A stretch of 64,000 nt of DNA from Rhodanobacteraceae bacterium (GTDB taxonomy: Bacteria > Pseudomonadota > Gammaproteobacteria > Xanthomonadales > SZUA-5): positions 62,001-126,000 of the forward strand of contig JADJPR010000010.1 of the NCBI GenBank assembly GCA_016713135.1, in the 5' to 3' direction. The translations under genes were made by a program, and so were the position numbers. Positions 17,437 to 26,949 of the stretch are shown piece after piece. Positions within the stretch are counted from its first letter, which is position 1. Each line of letters begins with the position of its first letter. The notes under the pieces were generated by a model. That model saw only the letters and a program-made list of their open reading frames with translations, did not search any database and was not told the origin of the DNA.

Positions 17437-18411
17437 ATGCCCACAGTCTCTGCCCGGATCATCGGGACTGGCAGCCATCTGCCGGAAACCATCCTCACCA
17501 ACGCCGAGTTGGAGAAGCGGGTAGAGACCAGCGACGAGTGGATACGCGAGCGTACGGGGATCGAGCAGCGGCATATCGCCGCTGACGGCGAGTGCACCAG
17601 TGACCTGGCCGTGGCCGCCGCCGAGAAGGCGCTCGCGGCCGCGGGCGTTTCCGCGTCCGAACTGGACCTGATCATTGTCGGCACCACCACGCCGGACGTG
17701 ATCTTCCCGAGCACCGCCTGCCTGGTGCAGCACCGCCTCGGCGCCAAGGACTGTCCGGCATTCGACGTCAACGCGGCCTGTACCGGTTTCCTCTACGCAC
17801 TGTCCATCGCCGACAAGTTCATCCGCACGGGCGCCGCGCGCACCGCGCTCGTGATCGGTGCCGAGACCCTGTCGCGTATGCTCGACTGGAACGACCGCGG
17901 CACCTGCGTGCTGTTCGGCGACGGCGCCGGCGCAGTGGTTCTGCGCGCCGATTCCACGCCCGGCATCATCTCCACGCACATCCACGCCGACGGCCAGTAC
18001 AAGGATTTGCTGCACAACCCGGTCGGGGTGTCGCGCGGGTTCAAGGACGAGCCGAACCACGGCGTGCGCGTGATGATGAGCGGCAACGAGGTGTTCCGCG
18101 TGGCCGTGCGCACCCTGTCGCGGATCGTCGACGAGACCCTGAAAGCGAACGATTTGCAGAAGGATGCGATCGACTGGCTGGTGCCGCACCAGGCCAATCT
18201 GCGCATCATCACCGCCACCGCCAAACACCTCGACATGCCGATGGAGCGGGTGATCGTCACCGTCAACAAGCACGGCAACACCTCTTCCGGCTCGGTGCCG
18301 CTGGCGCTGGACCACGGCGTGCGCAACGGCATGATCAAGCCCGGCCAGTTGCTGCTGCTGGAGGCTTTCGGCGGCGGGTTCACCTGGGGCTCGGCGCTGT
18401 TGCGCCTGTAA
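17437..18411 (+). CDS. fabH: Beta-ketoacyl-ACP synthase III
   Basis: Starts fatty-acid synthesis by condensing acetyl-CoA with malonyl-ACP. 324 residues. The catalytic triad is visible as Cys in FDVNAACTGFLYAL (near 113), His in WLVPHQANLRII (near 251) and Asn in VNKHGNTSSGSVPLAL (near 281). The family's DEWIRERTGIEQR substrate-side motif is near residue 30. First enzyme gene of the fab cluster. Confidence 0.97.
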   Translation: MPTVSARIIGTGSHLPETILTNAELEKRVETSDEWIRERTGIEQRHIAADGECTSDLAVAAAEKALAAAGVSASELDLIIVGTTTPDVIFPSTACLVQHRLGAKDCPAFDVNAACTGFLYALSIADKFIRTGAARTALVIGAETLSRMLDWNDRGTCVLFGDGAGAVVLRADSTPGIISTHIHADGQYKDLLHNPVGVSRGFKDEPNHGVRVMMSGNEVFRVAVRTLSRIVDETLKANDLQKDAIDWLVPHQANLRIITATAKHLDMPMERVIVTVNKHGNTSSGSVPLALDHGVRNGMIKPGQLLLLEAFGGGFTWGSALLRL

Positions 18412-18428
18412 TCCCGCGGCGGGCGGGT

Positions 18429-18592
<164 letters not shown>

Positions 18593-18619
18593 CGAGCGGC
18601 TCAAGATACCGACACTCTC

Positions 18620-19564
18620 ATGCGCAACGATCTCGCATTCCTGTTTCCTGGCCAGGGCTCGCAGGCGCTCGGCATGCTCTCGGCCCTGGCCGACACGCAC
18701 GCCGTGGTGCGCGCGACCTTCGCCGAAGCCTCCGACGCCATCGGCATGGACCTGTGGGCGCTGGCCCAGCAAGGCCCCGAGGCCGAGCTCAACCGCACCA
18801 TCAACACCCAGCCGGCGTTGCTCGCGGCGGGGGTGGCGGCGTGGCGCGCCTGGCGCGCGGCCGGCGGCACCGAACCGGCGCAGTTGGCAGGACATAGCCT
18901 GGGCGAATACACCGCGCTGGTGTGCGCCGATGCGCTGTCGCTGGCGGACGCCACGCGGCTGGTGCGCGAGCGCGGTCGGCTGATGCAGGAGGCAGTGCCC
19001 GAGGGCGCCGGGGCGATGGCCGCCGTGCTGAATGCGGATCTTTCGGTGCTCTCCGAAGTCTGCGCCGCAGTGTCCACCGACGCCGAACCCGTGGTGCCCG
19101 CAAACCTCAACGCCCCCGGCCAGATCGTGCTGTCGGGCGCCGCCGCCGCGATGGACCGCGCGCTCGCGGAACTCGCCACGCGCGGGGTCAAGCGCTCGAT
19201 CCGCCTGCCGGTCAGCGTGCCCTCGCATTCGCCGCTGATGCGCCCGGCCGCGGAAAAGCTGGCCGCGTTCATGGCCGATGTCGCGATCGCAGCACCGCGC
19301 ATTCCGGTGATCCACAACGCCGATGTGGCAGCGCACGCAGATCCGGCCGCGATCCGCGCGGCGTTGGCACTGCAGTTGCACGCCCCGGTGCGCTGGATCG
19401 AGACCATCGAGAAGCTCGCCGCCGGCGGCACCGCGCGGGTGCTCGAATGCGGCCCCGGCAAGGTGCTGTGCGGTACGGTCAAGCGCATCGCGCCGGCGGT
19501 GGAATCCGCCGCCATCGGCGAGCCCGCCGGATTCGACGCCGCCCTGGAAGGACTGCGCGCATGA
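18620..19564 (+). CDS. fabD: Malonyl-CoA:ACP transacylase
   Basis: Transfers malonyl from CoA to acyl carrier protein. 314 residues from ATG 18620, the canonical start MRNDLAFLFPGQGSQ. The nucleophile elbow is GHSLGEYTAL (serine near residue 92), with the catalytic histidine in SVPSHSPLM. Upstream in-frame codons run into the homopolymer tract and are not real. The stop overlaps the fabG start by four bases (ATGA). Confidence 0.96.
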   Translation: MRNDLAFLFPGQGSQALGMLSALADTHAVVRATFAEASDAIGMDLWALAQQGPEAELNRTINTQPALLAAGVAAWRAWRAAGGTEPAQLAGHSLGEYTALVCADALSLADATRLVRERGRLMQEAVPEGAGAMAAVLNADLSVLSEVCAAVSTDAEPVVPANLNAPGQIVLSGAAAAMDRALAELATRGVKRSIRLPVSVPSHSPLMRPAAEKLAAFMADVAIAAPRIPVIHNADVAAHADPAAIRAALALQLHAPVRWIETIEKLAAGGTARVLECGPGKVLCGTVKRIAPAVESAAIGEPAGFDAALEGLRA

Positions 19565-20298
19565 GCGATACCCCCATCAACCTGGCGCTGGTCACCGGCG
19601 CCAGCCGCGGCATCGGCGCGGCGATTGCCGACGAACTCGCGGCCAACGGACTCTTCGTCGTCGGCACCGCGACCGGCGAAGCGGGAGCGCAGGCCATCGG
19701 CGAGCGCCTCGGTGCGCGCGGCTGCGGCCGGGTTCTGGATGTTGCGGATGCGGCCGCCATCGACGCGCTCGTCGAGTCGGTGGAAAAGGAATTCGGCGCG
19801 GTGCGCGTGCTGGTGAACAACGCCGGCATCACCCGCGACCAGTTGCTGCTGCGGATGAAGGACGATGACTTCGCCGCAGTGATCAACACCAACCTCGCCA
19901 GCGTGTTCCGCCTGTCCAAGGCGGTGATGAAGCGCATGCTGCGCGAACGCCAGGGCCGCATCATCAGCATCGCCTCGGTGATCGGGCTGACCGGCAACGC
20001 CGGCCAGGCCAACTACGCCGCGGCCAAGGCCGGGATCATCGGCTTCACCAAGTCGCTGGCGCGTGAGGTCGGCAGCCGCGGCATCACTGCGAATGTGGTC
20101 GCGCCGGGCTTCATCGATACCGACATGACCCGCGCGCTGCCCGAGGCTCAGCGCCAGGCCCTGCTGGCCGACGTACCCCTCGGGCGCCTCGGGTCCGTGG
20201 AGGACATCGCCAAGGCGGTGGCCTTCCTCGCATCCCCAGCGGCCGGTTACATCACCGGCGAAACGCTGCACGTCAACGGCGGCATGTACATGCCGTAG
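19561..20298 (+). CDS. fabG: 3-oxoacyl-ACP reductase
   Basis: NADPH-dependent reduction of beta-ketoacyl-ACP. 245 residues. Short-chain dehydrogenase features: the TGASRGIG cofactor motif at residues 12-19, NNAG near 88, the catalytic Ser in SIASVIG, and YAAAKAG (Tyr and Lys). The end ITGETLHVNGGMYMP is typical of FabG. Translationally coupled to fabD. Confidence 0.97.
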   Translation: MSDTPINLALVTGASRGIGAAIADELAANGLFVVGTATGEAGAQAIGERLGARGCGRVLDVADAAAIDALVESVEKEFGAVRVLVNNAGITRDQLLLRMKDDDFAAVINTNLASVFRLSKAVMKRMLRERQGRIISIASVIGLTGNAGQANYAAAKAGIIGFTKSLAREVGSRGITANVVAPGFIDTDMTRALPEAQRQALLADVPLGRLGSVEDIAKAVAFLASPAAGYITGETLHVNGGMYMP

Positions 20299-20355
20299 CC
20301 GGCAGCAGCACCATTCACTATCATTCCCCACCTTTTCGGCAGGAACGTACAAGCC

Positions 20356-20595
20356 ATGAGCAGCATTGAAGACCGCGTCAAGAAGATCGTCGTCGACCGT
20401 CTGGGCGTCAAGGAAGACGAAGTCAAGCCGAACTCCTCCTTCGTCGACGATCTCGGTGCGGATTCGCTCGACACGGTGGAACTCGTGATGGCGCTCGAGG
20501 AAGAGTTCGAGTGCGAGATCCCGGACGAGGAAGCCGAGAAGATCACCTCGGTGCAGCAGGCTGTCGATTACATCAAGGCCAACGTCAAGGCCTGA
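20356..20595 (+). CDS. acpP: Acyl carrier protein
   Basis: 79 residues, strongly acidic. The phosphopantetheine serine is in DLGADSLDTVELVMALEEEF (residues 33-52). It carries intermediates of fatty-acid synthesis. Upstream AGGAAC near 20341 serves as ribosome binding site. A hairpin follows at 20611-20626, so high-level monocistronic acpP message is likely. Confidence 0.98.
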   Translation: MSSIEDRVKKIVVDRLGVKEDEVKPNSSFVDDLGADSLDTVELVMALEEEFECEIPDEEAEKITSVQQAVDYIKANVKA

Positions 20596-20610
20596 TGCGG
20601 CTCACCGGGC

Positions 20611-20626
20611 GCGACCCTCGGGTCGC
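20611..20626. terminator. Perfect hairpin after acpP
   Basis: GCGACCC (20611-20617) and GGGTCGC (20620-20626) are perfectly complementary with a 2-nt loop, 15 nt after the acpP stop. It may cap the 3' end of the abundant acpP message. No U-run follows. Confidence 0.5.
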
Positions 20627-20635
20627 GTCTGGCGA

Positions 20636-20738
20636 GTGGAAAAAGGGAAATGGAAAACGGAAAAGGGAAGAGCGGCCTTCGCCGCCGACTCGCCTTTCGC
20701 TCTCCCATTTTCCTTTTTCCCTTTTCCTTTTTCCCTCC
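20636..20738. repeat. GGGAAANGGAAAA-word inverted repeat (family D)
   Basis: The 5' arm (20636-20672) carries GGAAAAAGGGAAATGGAAAA and CGGAAAAGGGAAG. The 3' arm (20700-20738) carries CTCCCATTTTCCTTTTTCCC and TTTTCCTTTTTCCC. The loop is about 28 nt. The repeat ends directly at the fabF ribosome binding site (AGGAGG, 20740-20745), so folding could influence fabF translation. Confidence 0.85.
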
Positions 20739-20749
20739 CAGGAGGCTCC

Positions 20750-21994
20750 ATGCGCAGCGCTCGTCGCGTCGTAGTGACCGGGCTCGGGATCGTGTCGCCG
20801 GTCGGCAGCGATATCCCGACCGCCTGGGACAATGTGGTCAATGGCCGTAGCGGCATCGGGCCGATCACGCATTTCGACTGCTCCGCCTTCGCCACCCGCT
20901 TTGCCGGCCAGGTGCAGGGTTTCGATGTCGCCCAGTGGGTGGCGCCGAAAGACTCGCGGCGGATGGACCCCTTCATCCATTACGGCATCGCCGCCGGCAC
21001 CCAGGCGGTGCGCGACGCGGGCCTGGATCCGGTGCCGGACGCGCTGAAGACCCGTTTCGGCGTGATGATGGCGGCCGGTATTGGCGGCATCTCGACCATC
21101 GAGCAGACCACGCTGACCTGGCACACCCATGGCCCGCGCCGGATCTCGCCCTTCTTCGTGCCTGGCACGATCATCAACATGGTCGCCGGCCACCTCGGCA
21201 TCAACCTCGGCCTGCGCGGCCCGAACCTGTCCATCGTCACCGCCTGCACCACTGGCACGCACAACATCGGCGTGGCGGCGCGCCTGATCGCGTATGGCGA
21301 TGCCGACGTGATGCTCGCCGGTGGCGCGGAGCACGCGACCACGCCAACAGCCGTGGGCGGATTCAGTTCTTCGCGCGCGCTCAGCGAGCGCAATGACGAC
21401 CCGAAGGCCGCCAGTCGTCCGTGGGATCGCGATCGCGATGGTTTCGTGCTGTCGGATGGCGCCGGCGCGCTGGTGCTGGAGGAATACGAGCACGCCAAGG
21501 CACGCGGCGCGCGGATCTATGCCGAGATCATCGGTTTCGGCATGAGCGACGACGCCTACCACATGACTGCGCCGCCAGAAGACGGCTCAGGCGCGGCCTT
21601 GTCGATGACGAATGCGCTGGCTGACGCCGGCATCGAGGCGAGCGCAGTGCAGTACGTCAATGCGCACGCCACCTCGACGCCGCTCGGCGACCGCGGCGAG
21701 ATCGTCGCAGTCAGGAGCGCCTTCGGGGAAGCTGCGAAGAGCCTGATGGTGAGTTCGACCAAGTCCGTCACCGGCCACCTGCTCGGTGCCGCCGGCGCGG
21801 TCGAGGCGATCTTCTGCGTGCTCGCGCTGCGCGACCAGGTGGTGCCGGCGACGATCAACCTGCACAACCCGGATGAGGGCATCGACCTCGACCTGGTGCC
21901 GAACACCTCGCGGCAGGTCAAGCTCGACACGGTGATGAGCAACTCCTTCGGTTTCGGCGGGACCAACGGGACCTTGATCTTCCGGCGGGTGTGA
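20750..21994 (+). CDS. fabF: Beta-ketoacyl-ACP synthase II
   Basis: Chain-elongating condensing enzyme of fatty-acid synthesis. 414 residues from ATG 20750, chosen because AGGAGG lies 5 nt upstream; an earlier ATG at 20636 only reads through the repeat. Catalytic Cys is in VTACTTGTHNIG (near 165), the two histidines in NAHATSTPLGD and VSSTKSVTGHLLGAAG, and the end is SNSFGFGGTNGTLIF. The chain lacks the longer SNA-type insertion, so FabF rather than FabB. Confidence 0.96.
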   Translation: MRSARRVVVTGLGIVSPVGSDIPTAWDNVVNGRSGIGPITHFDCSAFATRFAGQVQGFDVAQWVAPKDSRRMDPFIHYGIAAGTQAVRDAGLDPVPDALKTRFGVMMAAGIGGISTIEQTTLTWHTHGPRRISPFFVPGTIINMVAGHLGINLGLRGPNLSIVTACTTGTHNIGVAARLIAYGDADVMLAGGAEHATTPTAVGGFSSSRALSERNDDPKAASRPWDRDRDGFVLSDGAGALVLEEYEHAKARGARIYAEIIGFGMSDDAYHMTAPPEDGSGAALSMTNALADAGIEASAVQYVNAHATSTPLGDRGEIVAVRSAFGEAAKSLMVSSTKSVTGHLLGAAGAVEAIFCVLALRDQVVPATINLHNPDEGIDLDLVPNTSRQVKLDTVMSNSFGFGGTNGTLIFRRV

Positions 21995-22033
21995 GCGCGT
22001 CCGGATGCAGACCGAGCCTGCCCTGAAACCGGG

Positions 22034-22067
22034 GACCGCAAAGGACGCAAGTTTGCACAGGACGCAA
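22034..22067. repeat. Single degenerate GGACGCAA arm (family A relic)
   Basis: GACCGCAAAGGACGCAAG and ACAGGACGCAATGG match the family A word but no inverted partner arm is seen nearby. Located in the fabF-pabB gap; probably a decayed or truncated copy. Confidence 0.55.
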
Positions 22068-22152
22068 TGGAAGCGGGTTGCATCGGCTGCGCGGCGTGTC
22101 ATGGCTGCGCTCCTGGCGCGTGTCTCGACTGGATTGATGGGCGGAGCTGACA

Positions 22153-23494
22153 GTGCCGGTGCCGACGCCCGACATCGACCTGCCCTGCAGTGCGCCGGAG
22201 GCTCGGGACCAGCCGCGCCCGCGCTGCTGCTCAGCGCCGCGGCCGGGCCGCAGGGCTACGCGATCTGCTGCCCTTGGTCGACGCGCCGCCGCTGGTGGTG
22301 CCTTATCCCGGGGGGGCGCGGCACGCGCAGCAGCTGGCTGCGCTGGTCGAGCGCCTGCGTGCCCTGCCAGCGGGCGGCGATGCGGACGGCGAGGCCATGG
22401 CCGGCGGCTGGCTGCTGTACCTGGCCTACGATTTCGCCAGCGTCTTCGAGCCCAATGTACCCTGGCGCCGGCCGGAGCTCGACGAGCCGCTGGCGCTGCT
22501 GTGGCGGGTGTCGGCGACGCTCGTGCGCAATCGCGATTCGGGCATCGGTACGCTCGCGGGAAGCCAGCTTCCGCAGTGGCGACAGCGGCTGCAAGCCGCC
22601 GCGGGCGTGGTGGTTGCGCCGGGTTCGGCCTACATGCCGTCGGGCGTGCGCGATAGCGGAGCAAGCCCTGCACTCCTGGAGGACGATCCGCAGCGCTTCC
22701 TCGATGGCGTTGCCCGGATCCATGAGTACCTGCGTGCGGGCGACGTGTTCCAGGTCAACCTCTCGCGCGCCTGGCGAGCGACCGCGCCCGGTCCGATCGA
22801 CCTGGACGATCTGTTCGCGCGGCTGACCGCCGCCAACCCGGCGCCGTTCGCGGCGCTGCTGCAGCACGGGGACTGGGGCCTGGCTTCATCGTCGCCGGAG
22901 CGCCTGGTGAGCGTGCGCGGGATGCGTGTGGACACGCGCCCGATCGCCGGCACGCGCCGGCGCGATGCCGATCCGGCGCGCGATGCCGCACTGCTCGCCG
23001 AGCTGCGCCGCGATCCCAAGGAGCGCGCCGAGCACATCATGCTGATCGACCTCGAACGCAATGATCTCGGGCGCATCTGCGAGGCCGGCAGCGTGGTGGT
23101 CGACGAACTCGGCAGCATCGAGAGCTATGCCCATGTGCACCACCTGGTGTCGAACGTCAGCGGCCGGCTGCGCGCGGGGACCAGTGCCTGGGAACTGCTG
23201 CGCGCGCTGTTTCCGGGCGGCACCATCACCGGCTGCCCGAAGGTGCGTTGCATGCAGATCATCGGCGAGCTGGAGCAGGGCGGTCGCGGCGCCTACACCG
23301 GCGCGCTGGGCTACATCAGCGACCACGGCTCGCTCGATCTCAACATCCTGATCCGCACGATCTCCTGCCAACGCGAGCGCCTGGTCTTCCGCGCTGGCGC
23401 CGGCATCGTCGCCGACTCGATCGCCGAGCGGGAGCTGAAGGAGACCCGTGCCAAGGCGCTCGGCCTGCTGCGAGCGCTCGGCGTCGGCGCATGA
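22153..23494 (+). CDS. pabB: Aminodeoxychorismate synthase component I, frameshifts in N-terminal region
   Basis: Makes 4-amino-4-deoxychorismate for folate synthesis. The chorismate-binding domain is intact in one frame from about 22262 to the stop: VRDSGASP..., RAGDVFQVNLSRAW, RPIAGTRRRD, EHIMLIDLERNDLGRICE, GGTITGCPKVRCMQIIGELE and AYTGALGYIS. The N-terminal lobe fits three frames in turn (GTG at 22153 LPCSAPEARDQP; then ALLLSAAAGPQGY; then DLLPLVDAPPLVV), needing single-base insertions near 22228 and 22262. An alternative uninterrupted ORF begins at 22190 but its first 27 residues are not family-like. ATGA overlap with pabC. Confidence 0.88.
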
Positions 23495-24255
23495 ACACCC
23501 TTGCCTCTGACCGCGGGCTGCACTACGGCGATGGCCTGTTCGAGACCCTGCGCGTGATCGACGGCGTGGCGCCGTTGTGGGAATGGCATCGCGAGCGCCT
23601 GCTGGCGGGTTGCGCGCGACTGCGCATGCCGGCGCCGGAGGATGCGCGCCTGCGCCGGACGCTGCGTTCTGTTTCACGCACCCATCGCGACAGCGTGGTC
23701 AAGCTCATCTGGACCGCCGGCAGCGGCCAGCGCGGGTATGCTCGGCCCCCCGAGCCGGTGCCGCGGTTGCTCGCCAGCGCGCGCCCGTGGCAGCCGCTGC
23801 CGGTTGCGGCCCTCAGGCTCCGCTGGTGTGCGACCCGCCTGGCGCTGCAGCCGGCGCTGGCCGGCATCAAGCACCTGAACCGGCTGGAACAGGTGCTGGC
23901 GCGGGCGGAATGGAACGAGGACTACGACGAGGGCCTGATGCTGGACATGCAGGGCAGGGTGATCGCGGCAACGGCGGCGAATGTGTTCGTCCGCCAGGGC
24001 GGCCAATGGCTGACGCCGCCGGTTGCCGAGTGCGGCATCGCCGGCGTCACACGGCGCTGGATGCTGCAGACCGTCGCCGCCCGCGAATGCACGCTGTCGG
24101 TCGGCGACATCGAGTCGGCCGACGCCCTGGTGCTGACCAACGCCGTGCGCGGCCCGCGCCAGGCGGGTCGACTGGGCGAGCGCCGCTGGCGCGCGGATGC
24201 CGGCGTACGCCGCCTGCGCGCTGCCTGGGACGCGCTGTTCGCGGGGTCGGCATGA
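23491..24255 (+). CDS. pabC: Aminodeoxychorismate lyase
   Basis: PLP-dependent fold type IV enzyme that releases 4-aminobenzoate. 254 residues from ATG 23491. Key pieces are DRGLHYGDGLFETLRV near the N-terminus, the PLP lysine in GIKHLNRLEQV (near 127), and EGLMLDMQGRVIAATAANVF plus GVTRRWML. Coupled to pabB upstream and mltG downstream by four-base ATGA overlaps. Confidence 0.94.
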   Translation: MNTLASDRGLHYGDGLFETLRVIDGVAPLWEWHRERLLAGCARLRMPAPEDARLRRTLRSVSRTHRDSVVKLIWTAGSGQRGYARPPEPVPRLLASARPWQPLPVAALRLRWCATRLALQPALAGIKHLNRLEQVLARAEWNEDYDEGLMLDMQGRVIAATAANVFVRQGGQWLTPPVAECGIAGVTRRWMLQTVAARECTLSVGDIESADALVLTNAVRGPRQAGRLGERRWRADAGVRRLRAAWDALFAGSA

Positions 24256-25289
24256 AGCGCGCGGCGCCGCAATCGACGCTTGGCCGGGTGCGCTGGGTGC
24301 TGTTGCTGGGCGTTCTGGCCACGGCGCTGTCGGCGGCTGCCTGGCTCGGCTGGCGCGAGTTCCATCGCTTCGAGCAGCAGCCGCTGGCTGGCGTCGACCG
24401 GGTCGTCGAGTTTTCCCGCGGCATGCGCCTGAAGGATTTGGTGACGACGCTGCAGCGCGAGGACATCAGCCCGGCGCATTACTGGCAGTGGCGCCTGCTG
24501 GCCGAACGCACCGGCCTGGCGCAGAAGCTGCAGGCGGGCGAGTACCGCATCGATGCCGGGATGAGCCCGCGAGCATTGCTCCAGGCGATCGCCGATGGGC
24601 GCGTGGTGCAGTACCGGCTGACCATCCTGGAAGGCTCGCGCTTCCGCGATCTGCGGGTCGCGCTGGCCGCGGTGCCGCAGCTGGCGCAGACCATCGGCGG
24701 GCTCGGGGATGCGGAAGTGCTGGCCTTGATCGGCGCTGCCGAGACTCACCCCGAGGGATTGTTCCTGCCGGATACCTATTTCTTCCCGCGCGGTTTCAGC
24801 GATGTCGACTTGCTCAAGCGTGCCTACTGGGCGCAGAAGAAGCTGCTGGAACAGGTCTGGCAGAAACGCGCGCAGGACCTGCCGCTGTCCGATCCCTACC
24901 AGGCGCTGATCCTGGCCTCGGTGATCGAGAAGGAGACCGGCCGCGCCGGCGAGCGCCCCGAGATCGCCGGCGTGTTCGTCAACCGCCTGCGCCAGGGCTG
25001 GCGCCTGCAGACCGATCCCACCGTCATCTACGGCCTCGGCGATGCCTTCGACGGCAACCTGAGGCGGGTAGACCTGCAGACCGACACGCCGTACAACACC
25101 TACACCCGCTTCGGCCTGCCGCCGACGCCCATCGCATTGCCCGGCCGCGCGGCCATCGAGGCCGCGGTACAACCGGCGCAGACCGATTCGATGTATTTCG
25201 TCGCCCGCGGCGACGGCAGCCACGTATTCAGCCGCACCCTGGATGAGCACAATGCGGCAGTGCGGAGGTTCCAGCTGGGCGGCGGGTGA
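24252..25289 (+). CDS. mltG: Endolytic murein transglycosylase MltG
   Basis: Inner-membrane enzyme that cuts nascent peptidoglycan strands. 345 residues with one transmembrane helix (about 14-34), a LysM-like region (VVEFSRGMRLKDLVTTLQRE) and the YceG catalytic domain: EGLFLPDTYFFPRG, the catalytic glutamate in ASVIEKETGRAGERPEIAGV, and LQTDPTVIYG, DTPYNTYTRFGLPPTPI. In relatives tmk normally follows; here a word-type repeat fills that gap before holB. Confidence 0.95.
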   Translation: MKRAAPQSTLGRVRWVLLLGVLATALSAAAWLGWREFHRFEQQPLAGVDRVVEFSRGMRLKDLVTTLQREDISPAHYWQWRLLAERTGLAQKLQAGEYRIDAGMSPRALLQAIADGRVVQYRLTILEGSRFRDLRVALAAVPQLAQTIGGLGDAEVLALIGAAETHPEGLFLPDTYFFPRGFSDVDLLKRAYWAQKKLLEQVWQKRAQDLPLSDPYQALILASVIEKETGRAGERPEIAGVFVNRLRQGWRLQTDPTVIYGLGDAFDGNLRRVDLQTDTPYNTYTRFGLPPTPIALPGRAAIEAAVQPAQTDSMYFVARGDGSHVFSRTLDEHNAAVRRFQLGGG

Positions 25290-25300
25290 GGGGTGCGAAG

Positions 25301-25432
25301 CGGGTTGTGGGTTCTGGGTTGTGGGTTGTGGGCAGCGGGGCTCGCTCGAAGTATTCATGTCGGGGCCCTCGCTTTGCGGCCCACAACCCACAACCCACAA
25401 CTCACAACCTGCAACTCACAACCTGCAACCCA
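25301..25432. repeat. GTGGGTT-word inverted repeat (family B, copy 2)
   Basis: The 5' arm (25301-25338) has five GGG runs spaced by TT-N-T(G) within CGGGTTGTGGGTTCTGGG and TTGTGGGTTGTGGGC, a canonical G-quadruplex pattern. The 3' arm (25379-25432) holds CCACAACCCACAACCCAC and related CTCACAACCTGCAA units. It occupies the mltG-holB gap where tmk is usually found and ends about 28 nt before the holB start. Confidence 0.85.
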
Positions 25433-25460
25433 TGTCCAAATCAGCGTTAACAGATCGAAC

Positions 25461-26450
25461 ATGACCCAGACCTCCCCCCAGGCCCTCCCCTGGCACACCG
25501 CCGCCTGGCAGCGCCTCGCCCAGGGGCATGCGCGTGGGCAGATCGCGCATGCGCTGCTGATCCATGGCGAGGGCGGGCTGCACAAGTTGCAGCTCGGACG
25601 CCAGATTGCGCAGGGGCTGCTGTGCGAGCGCCCGGTGGAGGCGCGTGGGTGCGGGCAGTGCCGCAGTTGCGAGCTTTTCCTCGCGGGCAACCATCCGGAC
25701 TGGGTCGAGGTGCATCCGGTCGAATCGGCGCAGATCAAGATCGACCAGATCCGCGAGCTGTCGGCCCGCCTGGCGATGCGGCCGCAGATCGCGCGCTGCC
25801 AGGTGGCGCTGTTGTGGCCGGCCGAGGCGATGAACGTGGCTTCCGCAAACGCCCTGCTGAAGACCCTGGAGGAACCGGCCGGGGATACGCATCTGTTGTT
25901 GCTGGCCGAGCGCATCGGGCGCCTGCCGGCGACCATCCGCAGCCGCTGCCAGCGGCTGCCGCTGGTGGCGCACATGGATGAGGCATCGGTCGCCACGGTA
26001 GCGCGGATGGGCGACGCCGACAGCGCACGCGCGCTCGCGGCCCTGCGCTTCGCCGGCGGCGATCCGGAATCGGCGCTGCAAGCGCTGCAGCCTGAGCAGT
26101 GGAATGCCATCGCCAGCCTGGTGCAGCGACTGACGGAACTCGCGCGCGGACGCGGCGACGCGAGCAGCTTCGTGGCGGCATATCGCAACGAAGGTGCCAC
26201 GCTGCTGCAGCGCTGGTCGCGCCTGATTGCGCTGGCGGTGCAGGGCGAAGCCGTCGCTGCGGAGCCCTTCGATGCCTACATCGCCTTGACTTCAAGGATG
26301 GAAATGTCGACCCTCTTGCCGCTGGCGACGCAGCTGGAGCGCGCCCGCGGCCTCGCCGGTAGCGGCGTGCGCGAGGATCTGCTGGTATACGACCTGGCTG
26401 CGCGCTGGATCGCAGCCTTCAACCCCGGGGAGCGTGGACGCCGAGCATGA
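25461..26450 (+). CDS. holB: DNA polymerase III subunit delta'
   Basis: Part of the clamp loader. 329 residues from ATG 25461. The zinc-module cysteines are in RGCGQCRSCELFLAGNHPDW, the clamp-loader helix is NVASANALLKTLEEPAGDTH and sensor 1/SRC is IRSRCQRLPL. Walker A is degenerate (LIHGEGGLHKLQLGRQI), as expected for delta'. ATGA overlap with pilZ. Confidence 0.93.
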   Translation: MTQTSPQALPWHTAAWQRLAQGHARGQIAHALLIHGEGGLHKLQLGRQIAQGLLCERPVEARGCGQCRSCELFLAGNHPDWVEVHPVESAQIKIDQIRELSARLAMRPQIARCQVALLWPAEAMNVASANALLKTLEEPAGDTHLLLLAERIGRLPATIRSRCQRLPLVAHMDEASVATVARMGDADSARALAALRFAGGDPESALQALQPEQWNAIASLVQRLTELARGRGDASSFVAAYRNEGATLLQRWSRLIALAVQGEAVAAEPFDAYIALTSRMEMSTLLPLATQLERARGLAGSGVREDLLVYDLAARWIAAFNPGERGRRA

Positions 26451-26806
26451 GTACTGGACCTGGAATTCCGCGTCAGGGCATCTTGTCGCTGGCGATCAAG
26501 GACAAGGGCGCGCTGTACCACGCCTACATGCCTTTCCTGAAGGGCGGCGGGATCTTCGTGCCTACGCAGAAGCGCTACGGGCTCGGCGACGAGGTGTTCA
26601 TCCTGCTGACGCTGATGGACGAGAAGGATCGCATGCCGGTCGCCGGCAAAGTGGTCTGGGTCACGCCAAATGGCGCGCAGGGCAATCGCACGGCGGGCAT
26701 TGGCGTGCAGTTTGGCGAGACATCCGACGGTGAGGCGGTCAAGACCAAGATCGAGTCGATCCTGGCCGGCACCCTGGGCTCCGAGCGGCCGACGCACACG
26801 ATGTAG
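26447..26806 (+). CDS. pilZ: Type IV pilus assembly protein PilZ
   Basis: 119 residues, single PilZ domain. It has the pilus-type start GILSLAIKDKGALYHAYMPF and LKGGGIFVPTQKRYGLGDEV, and lacks the c-di-GMP motifs RxxxR and (D/N)xSxxG, like the PilZ of Pseudomonas and Xanthomonas that binds FimX and PilB instead. Location after holB is conserved. A FimX-like protein is encoded about 660 nt downstream. Confidence 0.93.
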   Translation: MSTGPGIPRQGILSLAIKDKGALYHAYMPFLKGGGIFVPTQKRYGLGDEVFILLTLMDEKDRMPVAGKVVWVTPNGAQGNRTAGIGVQFGETSDGEAVKTKIESILAGTLGSERPTHTM

Positions 26807-26949
26807 CGCAAGGCATGATCGCAAGCACGCTTGCGATCCGCCCAAGGGCAACAGTTTGCGCCACAATGGACCCGTGCCCGTGGCGCCTGCGGAAGATCCA
26901 TGCAGGCGGCCTATACTGCAGTTTCAATGTCGCCTGGCTGAAGGTCAAA

